In this document: one piece after another, positions 54,101 through 64,000 of the stretch | Numbering within the stretch: position 1 is the first letter of the stretch | Layout of the letters: each line of letters begins with the position of its first letter | Assembly (NCBI RefSeq): GCF_000003815.2 | Contig: NC_049990.1 | Location: forward strand, 10,142,601-10,206,600 | Direction of reading: 5' to 3' | From: Branchiostoma floridae | Lineage: Eukaryota > Chordata > Leptocardii > Amphioxiformes > Branchiostomatidae | Length of the DNA stretch: 64,000 bases | Program-made: the position numbers and the translations under genes | The notes under the pieces: model-generated | Seen by the model: the letters and a program-made list of their open reading frames with translations, nothing else | Databases searched by the model: none | Told to the model about the DNA's origin: nothing

Positions 54101-57100
54101 NNNNNNNNNNNNNNNNNNNNNNNNNNNNNNNNNNNNNNNNNNNNNNNNNNNNNNNNNNNNNNNNNNNNNNNNNNNNNNNNNNNNNNNNNNNNNNNNNNNN
54201 NNNNNNNNNNNNNNNNNNNNNNNNNNNNNNNNNNNNNNNNNNNNNNNNNNNNNNNNNNNNNNNNNNNNNNNNNNNNNNNNNNNNNNNNNNNNNNNNNNNN
54301 NNNNNNNNNNNNNNNNNNNNNNNNNNNNNNNNNNNNNNNNNNNNNNNNNNNNNNNNNNNNNNNNNNNNNNNNNNNNNNNNNNNNNNNNNNNNNNNNNNNN
54401 NNNNNNNNNNNNNNNNNNNNNNNNNNNNNNNNNNNNNNNNNNNNNNNNNNNNNNNNNNNNNNNNNNNNNNNNNNNNNNNNNNNNNNNNNNNNNNNNNNNN
54501 NNNNNNNNNNNNNNNNNNNNNNNNNNNNNNNNNNNNNNNNNNNNNNNNNNNNNNNNNNNNNNNNNNNNNNNNNNNNNNNNNNNNNNNNNNNNNNNNNNNN
54601 NNNNNNNNNNNNNNNNNNNNNNNNNNNNNNNNNNNNNNNNNNNNNNNNNNNNNNNNNNNNNNNNNNNNNNNNNNNNNNNNNNNNNNNNNNNNNNNNNNNN
54701 NNNNNNNNNNNNNNNNNNNNNNNNNNNNNNNNNNNNNNNNNNNNNNNNNNNNNNNNNNNNNNNNNNNNNNNNNNNNNNNNNNNNNNNNNNNNNNNNNNNN
54801 NNNNNNNNNNNNNNNNNNNNNNNNNNNNNNNCATTGAGTGTATCAGTCTCATCGGGCTGGCTGTGGGGACACAGAAGGTAGTTGTTATGTTAACTAAGAT
54901 GCTAAGCTTTATCCTATACCTCTATTTTGTACTCTGTGTAATAGTTGTAGTTAATATTGCAAATGTACAATTTCCGTAAAGTTCTTCATATTTAGCTAAT
55001 ACATTTACGCTGCATTTGGGGCTGAATTCAGACTGTCATTGTTTGTTTGTATGTACTCTTGAGTCCCCTACATGAACAGCTTACATGTTTGTTTGTTTGT
55101 TTGTGTGTATAGTTCATGCAGGATGCAGCTGACATGTTTTGTTTGTTTGTTTGTGTGTATAGTTCATGCAGGATGCAGCTGACATGTTTGTTTGTTTGTT
55201 TGTTTGTGTGTACAGTTCATGCGGGATGCAGCTGACATGTTTGTTTGTTTGTTTGTTTGTGTGTATAGTTCATGCAGGATGCAGCTGACATGTTTTGTTT
55301 GTTTGTTTGTTTGTTTGTGTGTACAGTTCATGCAGGATGCAGCTGACATGTTTTGTTTGTTTGTTTGTTTGTTTGTTTGTGTGTACAGTTCATGCGGGAT
55401 GCAGCTGACATGTTTGTTTGTTTGTTTGTTTGTGTGTACAGTTCATGCAGGATGCAGCTGACATGTTTTGTTTGTTTGTTTGTTTGTGTGTACAGTTCAT
55501 GCGGGATGCAGCTGACATGTTTGTTTGTTTGTTTGTTTGTGTGTATAGTTCATGCAGGATGCAGCTGACATGTTTTGTTTGTTTGTTTGTGTGTACAGTT
55601 CATGCGGGATGCAGCTGACATGTTTGTTTGTTTGTTTGTTTGTGTGTGTGTACAGTTCATGCAGGATGCAGCTGACATGTTTGTTTGTTTGTTTGTGTGT
55701 ACAGTTCATGCAGGATGCGGCTGATGTGATGCAGATGCTGCTGGCCACACAGACAGACTCCCAGGCCCAGGAGATGGACGATGATGATCCTCAGGTACAA
55801 CAGTGCTACAGGCTATTGTTTCACGGACTATTGTTCAGTACTGCATTGTTCTTCCTTAAGGCTGACTTCATGAATGGGTGTAACTAATAGAGAAGAAAAT
55901 GTACTAAAACTTCTTCAGACTGATAAAACTGATAACATCTTTCTGTAATATTGAGGGCTTGTTTGTGTTATATAAACGTGTAGATTTACATTCACATCCA
56001 TTGTTTTCACATCCATTGTCTTTCCCTGACGGTATATTTCCGGTTGTCCCTGTGCCCATTTACAAAGCTTTAATGTTTAAATGGATGAGATGAAGATGAG
56101 ATAGTAACATTGCTTCAAAGCATCTTCTTTTCTGCTGACTAAACAGCCACATGCAATGTTATGATAATTTTCTTCTGTAGTTTGCCATGACAGTACTGTC
56201 TATGACACTCTATGACTCATTGTTTCCCCCCTTACTGTCCCAGATGTCGTTTATGATCTCAGCCTGGGCGAGGATGTGTAAGCTGCTAGGGAAACAGTTC
56301 CAGCAGTACCTGCCTGTGGTCATGGGCCCACTGCTCAAGGCTGCTGCTATCAAACCGGAGGTCGCACTCTTAGATGGTCAGTCTCTCATACAAAACCTGT
56401 TAGTGTCAGAATGGCTATCTGGGGATTATATATACCTTTACAGAATGGAAACGTGTCGTTTTTGTTCCATTTCTTCTTCTTCTTCTGTAAACAAATAAGG
56501 GCATTGACTTCGACCAGGCTGCTGTCACCTTGGTTACTGAAGGGATAGTAGACACCCTGTGGTGCTTGATTATATAATGTAGCAAGTGGCAGGACAGAGA
56601 TGGAGGGGCTGGTTGCAATATATATGAAAGTGTTTGAGGAATAACAAACAGCAGTAGTACATGTTAGGCTAGACAATGTGAACGCAAACTGAACATGCTT
56701 GTTTACAAATGTTACCTTTTTTATAGTTACTCTGATATTTTGTTTCTTACACCATGATTGTCATCTGCTTGTTTGTGCTATGTTCCAGAGGATGACATGA
56801 AACAAGTTAGTGAAGACGATGGCTGGCAGTTTGTGTCCCTGAGTGATCAGGTAAAATTGCGTCCTTGGTGTACTGTCTTCACTTCTTCACACTACAGTTT
56901 TGTCACCTACCAATACTTCAGAGACAGCTTCATTATTATTACGGCCTAACTCACATTGTTTTGTCTCTCGCCAAAAAGCAGTGACTCAAGCAACTGAATA
57001 TGACTTTGGAGATGGTCCGACGTTTCAGACACCATCCGATGTCTTTCGTCAGTAACACTGGAGAGAACTTGTTGGAGAGCAGTTTTTATCCTTGCTGTGA

Positions 57101-60100
57101 AGTGATATGCAAAAGAGATCTAGATGGAGAATAGTTTTATCCTAACTATGAATTAATATGCAAAAAGGGGAGGAAGACTATTTTTTTCAACTGCTCTCCA
57201 ACAAGATCTCTCCAGTGTCACTGACAAAAGACAACAGATGGTGTCTGAAACGTCTGATCATTTCCGAAGTCATATCCAGTTGCTTGAGTCACGGCTTTTT
57301 GGCGTATCTTATTACCTGGATGTCTAATCTTCATCGACATGTTTTGTTTCTGTATTGTAGCAAAGTTTTGGCATCAGGACAACAGGTTTGGAGGAGAAGA
57401 GTACAGCGTGTCAGATGTTGGTTTGTTACGCTCGAGAGTTGAAGGAGGCATTCGCAGACTACACAGAACAGGTGGTGAAGCTCATGGTGCCGCTGCTCAA
57501 GTTTTACTTTCATGATGATATCCTTTTAGCAACTGTTCTTTAAGATACAGCTGTTCTTTAAGATACAGGTATTTCTATTAATGAACTTGCAGTTGACAGC
57601 AATCAGGGTTCGAAATTTATTTTTGGGATTAGTGCACCCACAGAAAAAAATTGGGTGCACAGAACCAATTTTGGGTTCACCAAGAGAAGGGGTCTAGACA
57701 AATGTATTCAACTCTTGTAGCCATTCAGAACTAATTTCCTTTTAACTGAGAGGAATCTTGAGATTTAATTCTGCAGAAGGGAGAAAATGAAGTGTTTGTT
57801 GTTAGTTAAAGTTACCCAACAAAAATATCCATGGTGGTTTTAGGTTTGCAGTAAAGGAAAGAAGTCACTGCAAAAACTGTTAACACTAAACTAGTGCAAA
57901 CATTTCCTCTTGAAAAGTACATGTACATATATTGTATGTATATAACAGAACAGAGCAGCTAGATTTCTAGGATATTGGAGATTTCTTTTTCACAACCAGA
58001 ATGCCTCTTACCTGCTGACGTTTCGATGTCTGTCATGATCAAAGATCTTCCTCAGAGCTTCTGATTGGAATTCTACCTACCTGATGAAAGCATTTTTGGA
58101 AGCTAGATTTCTTGTTTTATTATATCATCCTTAACCGCGGTACTTGTGAGATTGTCGGCTGCAGAGATCATGCCGTGCCTGATCGAGTGTGCGACGACCA
58201 AGGGCGAGGTGTACATGCGGGAGATGTGGAACTTCATGTGCCCCGAGATCATCGCTGCCATGGGAACAGAGCCGGAGAGCGACGTCCTGTCACAACTCAT
58301 GGAGTCTTTCGCTAAAGTAAGGACCCTCCGTGATGCTTTTTGCAGTAACATGTTAGATGTACTCTGATGTTTATTTGATATTTTTCTGTCCCCAATAAAG
58401 CAAATTTGTAAATGCTAAATACATTGTAATGCATTAGATAGAACAAGCTAAAAAATTTAGTTCACTGCAGCACTGTTGTTATTTTCACCAATTTTTTTAT
58501 AATTTAGCTATTGCATAAATTGTAAAAGTATGACTTAGAAGACAACGAAATTCACAAAACGTAAGAAAATTTGTTTTTTTATCTCTGACCTTTGTTGAGA
58601 AATCTTTCAAACCCCGCAGTGCCACAACGGTGCCCAAAATGTAGTGAGATACCACCTTAAGGAAGGACAATTCGTATACCTTTCAAAAACACCCAAAAAC
58701 CTTTTGTTCTCTGCACTCAAGATTTACGCAACATCACATTATTCTTTTGCCGTGCCCAGTGTGTTGAGTTGCTGGGGAAGGGCTGCCTGAGTAATAATGA
58801 ACACCTGTCCAGTCTGGGGAAGACCATCAACGACCATCTGGAGGCACACTTCCACAAGCAGGACGAGAGGCAAGGTGGGTAACCATGGTTACAGTACTGG
58901 TGTTAGCTCTTGATGTTGTACTATATACCTAGGTACTTTTTGTCTTTTTAAGTTCTACCATACAAAGGAAATGTACAGTCAGATTTTGGTGGTAGATTAC
59001 AATTCATTCACGATGAATTTCATCAGTGGACCAAGTACAAAATTGGAAGCTGCAAATGTTTTGGGTGATAACTTTGTGGATTATTGCCAATTGTTGCATT
59101 ACACTATTTCTTTAATTGGGGGATCTGAATACAGAGTTTAATTCCTTTTGTTTCCAGAAAGGAGAAAAGATGAAGACATGATGAGGTGGTAGAAGAAAGC
59201 TTACAGGAACAGGTGAGTGTTTAAGAAAGTGCAATGCTCAAAGTACAATGTGCATCTTGGGAGGAATTGTGGATTGACAAACTTCAAGCATGGCCTCTAG
59301 AATACTGCCAGAAAAGTGCTTCCCTTTTCTCTTATCATGTCACCAAATTTGTAAATCCACATTTAAATGTACTGATCATCTTAAGACGTTTTTCTGCTTG
59401 ATCCTTTTCTTCTAGAATGAGGATGACATCTACATGTTGAGTAAGGTGTCGGACATCATCCACTCCCTGCTGGGGACACACAGGGAGGAGATGCTGCCGT
59501 TCTTTGAACAGCTGATGCCGCACTTTATCAAACTGTTGGTAGGTGGCGCTGTGGTGTGAAAGACTCCATTTCATACTGCTAACATGTGCAAAATTTCATC
59601 ACACAAGATAACAGAGCTACAGCTGAAATTTTTACATGTACTTGCTCAAGGTTTTGTGTCATGGTAACTCTTTTTTTTAAGTTTTAGTAAATCGTTGTTT
59701 TTAAATGTATATATTGTATTTGTGTATGGGCCATGGTGCTTGAAATAAACAATAAACTAAAACAAAACTAAACTGTTATCGGGACCACTTCCTGACATCA
59801 TCACCTTGTGTGTAGATCAGAGCCAAATCTGTTACATCATCAGTTTGCATCCACACAACTGGGTTCGGTTCTAACCTCTGTTTGTTTCTGGATTGCAGAC
59901 GAATGAGAGACCCTGGTCAGACAGACAGTGGGGCTTGTGTATCTGGGATGACGTGGTGGAGTACTGTGGACCGGTGAGTAGAAATCATTGCACCAATTCA
60001 TTATTACCAAAAGCACAGCTTTTTCTCACAATTTTCTCTGTTAATGAGAAGTATGTATGACCAGTCAATTACCAAGCTTCATGATGCAATAATATTCTGG

Positions 60101-62337
60101 CAATAAATGTGTTTAAGTGCACAACAAAGTTTGCTCAATACCTTATTTTATGTGTTGTTAAGCATTAGGGGAGCCTTATTTTGTACCAGATTGCCATTAT
60201 TTAGACCACACTTCACAGATGTGTTTCTGAAACACCACCTTTGTATCTGCTCGCCATGGACCACTCGTTGCTGGTGTAATCTTTTAAAACACCATTCTTG
60301 CTATAACTTCTTGCAATGTTTTTACACAACTCTATGTGAACACAACAGGTGTCCTTCAAGTACCAGCAGCACTTCCTGCAGCCAATGGTGGCGGCCATCA
60401 CCGACAAGAACGCCGAGGTTCGACAGGCCGCAGCGTACGGCTGTGGTGTCATGGCGCAGTTTGGAGGAGAAAACTATAAACAGGCCTTGCAAGGTGACAT
60501 TTCTGTTTTGTCATTTTTGAAAAAAAAATAGTTTTTAGCCCAATACAATAACATTGATATCTTGAATGCAGTTGAGATACAAAGTGCTTCTCTGTTGGTT
60601 ATTATGTTTTCCCTGTATGTTCTTTCTCCTAGCAGAAAAGGTTTATGGAAAAGGTAGGGCTGTGCACCAGGCCTGGCTACCTGGGCCTGTCGACCTGTAC
60701 TGGCTATCATGTCTGGCCACTCACGACAGATACCCCCATTCATAGCTCCAATTCTTTTTTACACTCGCACACACTACTTTGGGGCGAGCCTAATGGTATA
60801 GTAGCTTGACACAAGGCTAGAGGGAAGACATTTTGCATTTTTGCAAAAATGTTGCCTTTCTAGTTTGTTATGTTTTGTCCAGTGAAAACTGCTAGCAATT
60901 CAAACTGCAGGAAATTCTTTCATTGAAACTTGAGCACTAGATTCAGTCTTGCTAACCGTTGAAAATCTTTGACTCTTTTTCAGAGGCACTTCCCAGACTA
61001 ACCCAGGTGATCTCGGATCCCCAGTCCCGGGAGGTGGAGAACCTGCCCCCCACGGAGAACGCCATCTCCGCGGTGACCAAGATGATGAAGTACCAGCCGG
61101 CCAGCGTGGACGTGGACGCCATCCTGCCCCACTGGTTGTCATGGTTACCAGTCAAGGAGGACAAGGAGGAATGTGTCCACATCTACAACTTCCTCTGTGA
61201 TCTGGTAGAAAAGTAAGGGCTAAGATGGATTGATTGCTCAAATATCAGTGTTGTTTATGTATGCAGTCAAATCTTTACAAGTAGCCACATCTACACACAA
61301 TTGTAGGGTCCACCTGACCAATCTGGTCACTTTGTAGTGACCACCTGTACACATAGACCAGATCTTCTTAGTTCCCTGATGAGTTGTCTTCTTGGGCACT
61401 TTTGACAGATGACTGCAGTGTCTTCTTTTGAATTTGTCCCACAATATTCAGCTGTGCTGTGACTGTTGTGTTGTAGCCTGTATGAAAATCCTACGACAGT
61501 CATTTTAAGCTCTTTGTTCACTCTTACATTTGACCAAATTGTACGACACTGTGTCTTGCAGGAGTTGTCATAAACTAAACTGACTTCCTCCAATATGCAC
61601 ATGTGCAGTGTGATTTGAGGCTGAAATTTCACTGATAACCATCATACATAACACAATGTTATGTTTGTGATTCTTTTCTCTCAGCAACAACGTGATAGTG
61701 CTGGGCCCCAACAACAGTAACCTGCCCAGTGTGCTGGGGATCATAGCAGACGGGATAGCAGCAGAGGCGCACAGCCAGGATCAGGGCCTGACAGAGAGAC
61801 TCAAGACTATCATCAGACAGATGCAGGTCAGTGTAACAACACTAGAAAGGTACGGATAAGGGTCCAGAGCTTTATTTGGCCTTAGAGGTAGTGGTTTTTA
61901 TATCCACTGTGTCTTTGGCAGTCTTGGAAGTCTCCTTTCATCACCTTTTTCCTCCCTATTTGAAGTCAGGTACACATTTATATTTTTCCCATTTGCAAAA
62001 CATCAAGCCAGGAATGCAAGGGTATAAGAGGCAGGTAAAAACAGTCTCCATGCCAAATCCGGGCCACAAACACAATGCCTTGGTGGCTCTTGAACCCCAC
62101 TGTTACACTAGGAATCAAACCCATATGCATTAACTAGTTTACTCACACGACCAAAACACACCCCTAAAAAGACATCCAACCACATGTCGTCCTCTACTAA
62201 GGTCAAAACGCCATATAATGATTTTCCTGTTTGTCTCATTGTAGGGTCTGGGTGACCTGTGGACGACCTGTGTTGGCCAGCTGACCCCCGATCAGCAGCA
62301 AGCACTCATCAAGTTCATGGAGGTGCCGCAGACATGA
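45147..62337 (+). CDS. IPO5: Importin-5 (karyopherin beta-3 / RanBP5), 28 coding exons
   Basis: Nuclear import receptor of the importin-beta family: binds cargo such as ribosomal proteins and histones and releases it on RanGTP. Exons: 45147-45224, 47097-47177, 48851-49043, 49460-49562, 49724-49820, 50329-50433, 50548-50673, 51148-51268, 51397-51484, 51902-52008, 52465-52589, 52922-53011, 53282-53455, 53872-gap, gap-54877, 55705-55794, 56244-56376, 56789-56850, 57361-57517, 58144-58316, 58760-58874, 59158-59212, 59416-59538, 59899-59973, 60349-60493, 60984-61212, 61685-61826, 62245-62337. About 1,055 codons are visible and roughly 45 are lost in the gap, near the vertebrate length of about 1,100. 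It matches human IPO5 throughout, for example [51 protein letters not shown] and [16 protein letters not shown], with HEAT repeats and an acidic loop ([12 protein letters not shown]). Exon 22 carries an apparent one-base deletion, and intron 19 is AT-AC. The visible start of exon 14 departs from the family after AKGTK. Confidence 0.95.
48255..48548 (-). repeat. Second copy of the GGGCAAGTG MITE-like family
   Basis: Reverse complement of the repeat at 36498-36821, with shared segments such as CCCACTTGTCCGAC and GTCCACTAGCC. The ends are more eroded. It lies in importin-5 intron 2. Confidence 0.6.
48561..48765. repeat. Palindromic MITE-like repeat (TTACTGTAAATGC ends)
   Basis: About 205 bases with inverted ends TTACTGTAAATGC and GCATTAGATTACAGTA, and internal paired arms (GGTGGTTTAATGTTCGCGG against CCACGAACTTAAAACCACC). 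The fold is near-palindromic along its length. It lies in importin-5 intron 2, about 85 bases before exon 3. Confidence 0.65.
52042..52065 (+). repeat. (GTT)n microsatellite
   Basis: About eight GTT units in the importin-5 intron after exon 10. Confidence 0.8.
52641..52729 (+). repeat. Partial tandem copy of importin-5 exon 11 with its donor site
   Basis: The last 18 codons of exon 11 and about 25 bases of the following intron are repeated 110 bases downstream. The copy reads [18 protein letters not shown] in the same frame, differs only at three third-codon positions, and keeps the donor GTGGGT at 52700. AG of ATACAG just before GCACACC could act as an acceptor but would not restore the frame or the first part of the exon. 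Confidence 0.85.
52755..52786 (+). repeat. Solo end of the GGGCAAGTG MITE-like family
   Basis: GAATTTTAGAAAACTTGTCC followed by AACCCTGG matches the right end of the repeat at 36498-36821. Confidence 0.5.
53225..53270 (+). repeat. (ATTG)n microsatellite next to exon 13
   Basis: Interrupted GATTGATTGATT run ending about 10 bases before the exon 13 acceptor, so it partly replaces the usual pyrimidine tract. Confidence 0.75.
53913..54831. other. Assembly gap (919 N) inside importin-5
   Basis: The gap interrupts exon 14 or the sequence after it and the beginning of exon 15. About 45 residues of importin-5, by comparison with the human protein, are missing here. Confidence 0.95.
55075..55704 (+). 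repeat. Minisatellite made from the 3' splice site and start of importin-5 exon 16
   Basis: Eleven copies of a 47-62 base unit precede the real exon 16. Each has (TTTG)n, GTGTGTACAG or GTGTGTATAG, then TTCATGCAGGATGCAGCTGA. Copies start (TTC) at 55113, 55163, 55216, 55269, 55327, 55389, 55442, 55496, 55549, 55599 and 55656; the twelfth, at 55705, is the exon itself. A TATAG/GCAGG type and a TACAG/GCGGG type alternate over part of the array, implying growth by two-unit blocks. Copies end in GACATG where the exon has GATGTG and then run into the TTTG tract. Confidence 0.9.
56975..57345. repeat. Dispersed palindromic repeat family, copy C (both arms)
   Basis: Left arm 56975-57080 (CCAAAAAGCAGTGACTCAAG, GACGTTTCAGACACCATC, CTTTCGTCAGT) is mirrored at 57190-57345. 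The right arm ends 15 bases before importin-5 exon 19. The same family is at 23209 and 38925. A full-length palindrome with related single arms elsewhere suggests a MITE. Confidence 0.7.
57518..58143 (+). other. IPO5: U12-type AT-AC intron of importin-5 (intron 19)
   Basis: Exon 19 ends CATGATG and the intron begins ATATCCTTTT, the U12 5' splice consensus. Near its 3' end TCCTTAAC (58128-58135), the U12 branch-site consensus, precedes the terminal AC (58142-58143). Joining G of exon 19 to TTGTGAGA of exon 20 restores phase and gives [13 protein letters not shown], matching human HDGVRVAAAESMP. No GT-AG alternative that keeps phase and protein similarity was evident. Confidence 0.9.
59158..59212 (+). 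other. IPO5: Importin-5 exon 22 with apparent one-base deletion
   Basis: Read in the phase set by exon 21, this exon reaches a TAG after DEDMMRW. One extra base after GAAGAC would give an acidic [11 protein letters not shown]-like sequence matching the human DYDEQVEESLQ and would also join exon 23 in phase. Either the assembly has lost a base or this allele is frameshifted. Confidence 0.8.
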
Positions 62338-64000
62338 GGACATAAACAGCTGTCCACTGATAAACAATACAAACCCTATGGCTAAAGAAACAAGTTTCCC
62401 TAAACAAAGCATCTTCTGTATAATTTGGCCTGGTCTTCAGTATAGAAGATTTCTTTTGATGCTCAATTTGCCTTGTTTTTGTGAGGTGAGAAAATGTTTT
62501 TACACTACATGTGTATGCTATCTTGTTGCAAGCATCTTGTTGATTCCAATATTGTTACTTTCTTTAAGTTACAAGACTTTGAGAAAAATGTTCCAAAAGA
62601 CATTACAAAGAGGTCAAATGTGTTGATCAGTGAATTTTTCTTGTAATATTTTGTGAGCTGGATAGTTTGGCATTTTAACCTTGGCACAGTACGTGTGCAG
62701 TTATTGTTTTGTTTTTTCTCATAGGTGAAATTAAGTTGACAAATGTGACTGCTGCATAAAAATTACAATACAAATCTATGCTTGACACAGATTATGATAA
62801 GAATTCCACAGTAATATAATGTGATCTAGTCCATGTAAATGAGTGGTACGGAGGTTCGTACCCACGTAGATAAAGTTTGTACTACTTGTACATTAATCAA
62901 ACAAGCTTTGTCCATAGATTCCTTACCGTGATGAAGAAACAAGGTGACTGTGATTAAAGTGGTGAGAAGTTCCACTAAAGATGGTTCTTACAGTGAGGTG
63001 CATGGTTAAGAGTTGAGGGGCTGATGAATTACTGTATCCTGTAATATTAACCTCTGAAAAATAACCAGCTATATACTAGCTATTTGCATGAAAATCTAAA
63101 GCAAAGTTGTATGATACATATATGATGTATTAACATTTAAGGCCTGTGTCTCATTGAAAATTAATACATCTTGTTTACCTTATAATGGACAGTGTGAATA
63201 GGAGTATGTCAATTTCTCTTTGAGGAAATTCTTCAAACATTGTTGATAAAAACTTATAATGTGTAAAAAAATCATTGTTGTGGTGAGGCTAAGTACTAGT
63301 AGTCATCCCCTTATTAGTCACTTCACTGTTTGAACAGTGTGCATGCATGGTGGGTTGCATTTTGGGTAAAGGTGAAGACCCCTAAGCCATAAACAAAACA
63401 TGTCTGGACATGTACCAAGCATGTTCTAGACAAGAACTGTTTGCAAGTTATGGGCCTTGGCCTTTGACATTACATTGGCAGTTCAATCCCTGATTAGGCT
63501 TATTGCAGCTTATAAGACAGTTGTTGGTCCTTAGCTATGTTTCAGCACCTTTGTGGTTGTTGTGAGGTCCTGTCATTGCCATTCCATTTGTGGTCAAGTG
63601 TCTTCTTTTTTTTCTTCTTATGTGTATGCAACAAATTAATATGCTTTAGTTTCTTTGCTGTAGTAGCACATGCAGAGACATTGAAAAAGCAGTTGAACAG
63701 TGTGTCAGGAAGGCAAATGCAAGTGTTACCTTCAAAATTTTGTGGCTTTCGTAACAGACCGCAGACATGGTACAAGTACATGTACTTAATATATCAGTGA
63801 ACGCAAGCAGGACAAAATCGATCAATTGCCCAAAAACATACCTTTTTGCTTGCTTGTGTGAAGAAAAATGTTCCAGTGCTATCTTAATGAAAATATGTGG
63901 ACATGCTTATCGACAAGAAAACTTTGAAATGCTGCACAGAGGGCTGAATTAAGCCATTAAGAACTTTAACATGTAGATTACCATATTACTTTTTGGTACT
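62338..64000. other. Importin-5 3' UTR and downstream sequence
   Basis: No further gene is evident up to the window end. No clear AATAAA was found close to the stop; ATTAAA near 62954 is a weak candidate. Open frames here are short and lack similarity I can recognise. Confidence 0.5.

Noticed and set aside
53848-54979. Long frames across 53848-54979
   Set aside because: They are artefacts of reading through 919 N.
55192-55887. Cys/Phe/Val-rich frames across 55192-55887
   Set aside because: They come from the TTTG-bearing minisatellite; only the last 90 bases (55705-55794) belong to a real exon.

Overview
This is eukaryotic nuclear DNA from an invertebrate animal, most likely a lancelet (Branchiostoma) or another deuterostome. 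The evidence is intron-rich genes with GT-AG borders, proteins close to animal families (importin-5, TMEM19), dense DNA transposons and short dispersed repeats in introns, and scaffold gaps of N (22860-22959, 26654-26753, 53913-54831). The species call is inference.

Layout. (1) 704-5157, plus strand: a nine-exon creatinase gene whose product aligns to bacterial creatinase with the catalytic residues kept, plus an N-terminal extension resembling a mitochondrial presequence. (2) 6338-33399, plus strand: a long gene of about 18 coding exons for an uncharacterised basic/low-complexity protein with one canonical EF-hand near its C-terminus. Its first intron (6590-20107) is packed with transposons: a piggyBac-like MITE, a 4.2 kb foldback element built on 51-bp tandem repeats, and one of two PIF/Harbinger-like 1.5 kb elements; the second lies at 28150-29641. 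A hAT-like MITE sits in the presumed 3' UTR. (3) 36886-42138, minus strand: TMEM19 (DUF92 membrane protein), seven exons, with a CR1-like retrotransposon in intron 1. It is convergent with gene 2. (4) 44.0-44.8 kb, minus strand: open frames that may be a small gene, divergent from (5) importin-5, 45147-62337, plus strand, 28 exons, one stretch lost in a gap.

The genes have unrelated housekeeping roles and do not form a pathway. The most unusual content is structural. A minisatellite repeats the 3' splice site and first codons of importin-5 exon 16 eleven times ahead of the real exon. Importin-5 also has a U12-type AT-AC intron with matching branch site, a partial tandem copy of exon 11 differing only at synonymous sites, and an apparent one-base frameshift in exon 22. 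TMEM19 exon 5 is partly duplicated as well. The foldback element carries arrays of splice-site-like 51-bp units in opposite orientations. All gene models are read by eye from splice signals, phase and protein similarity; nothing was computed.
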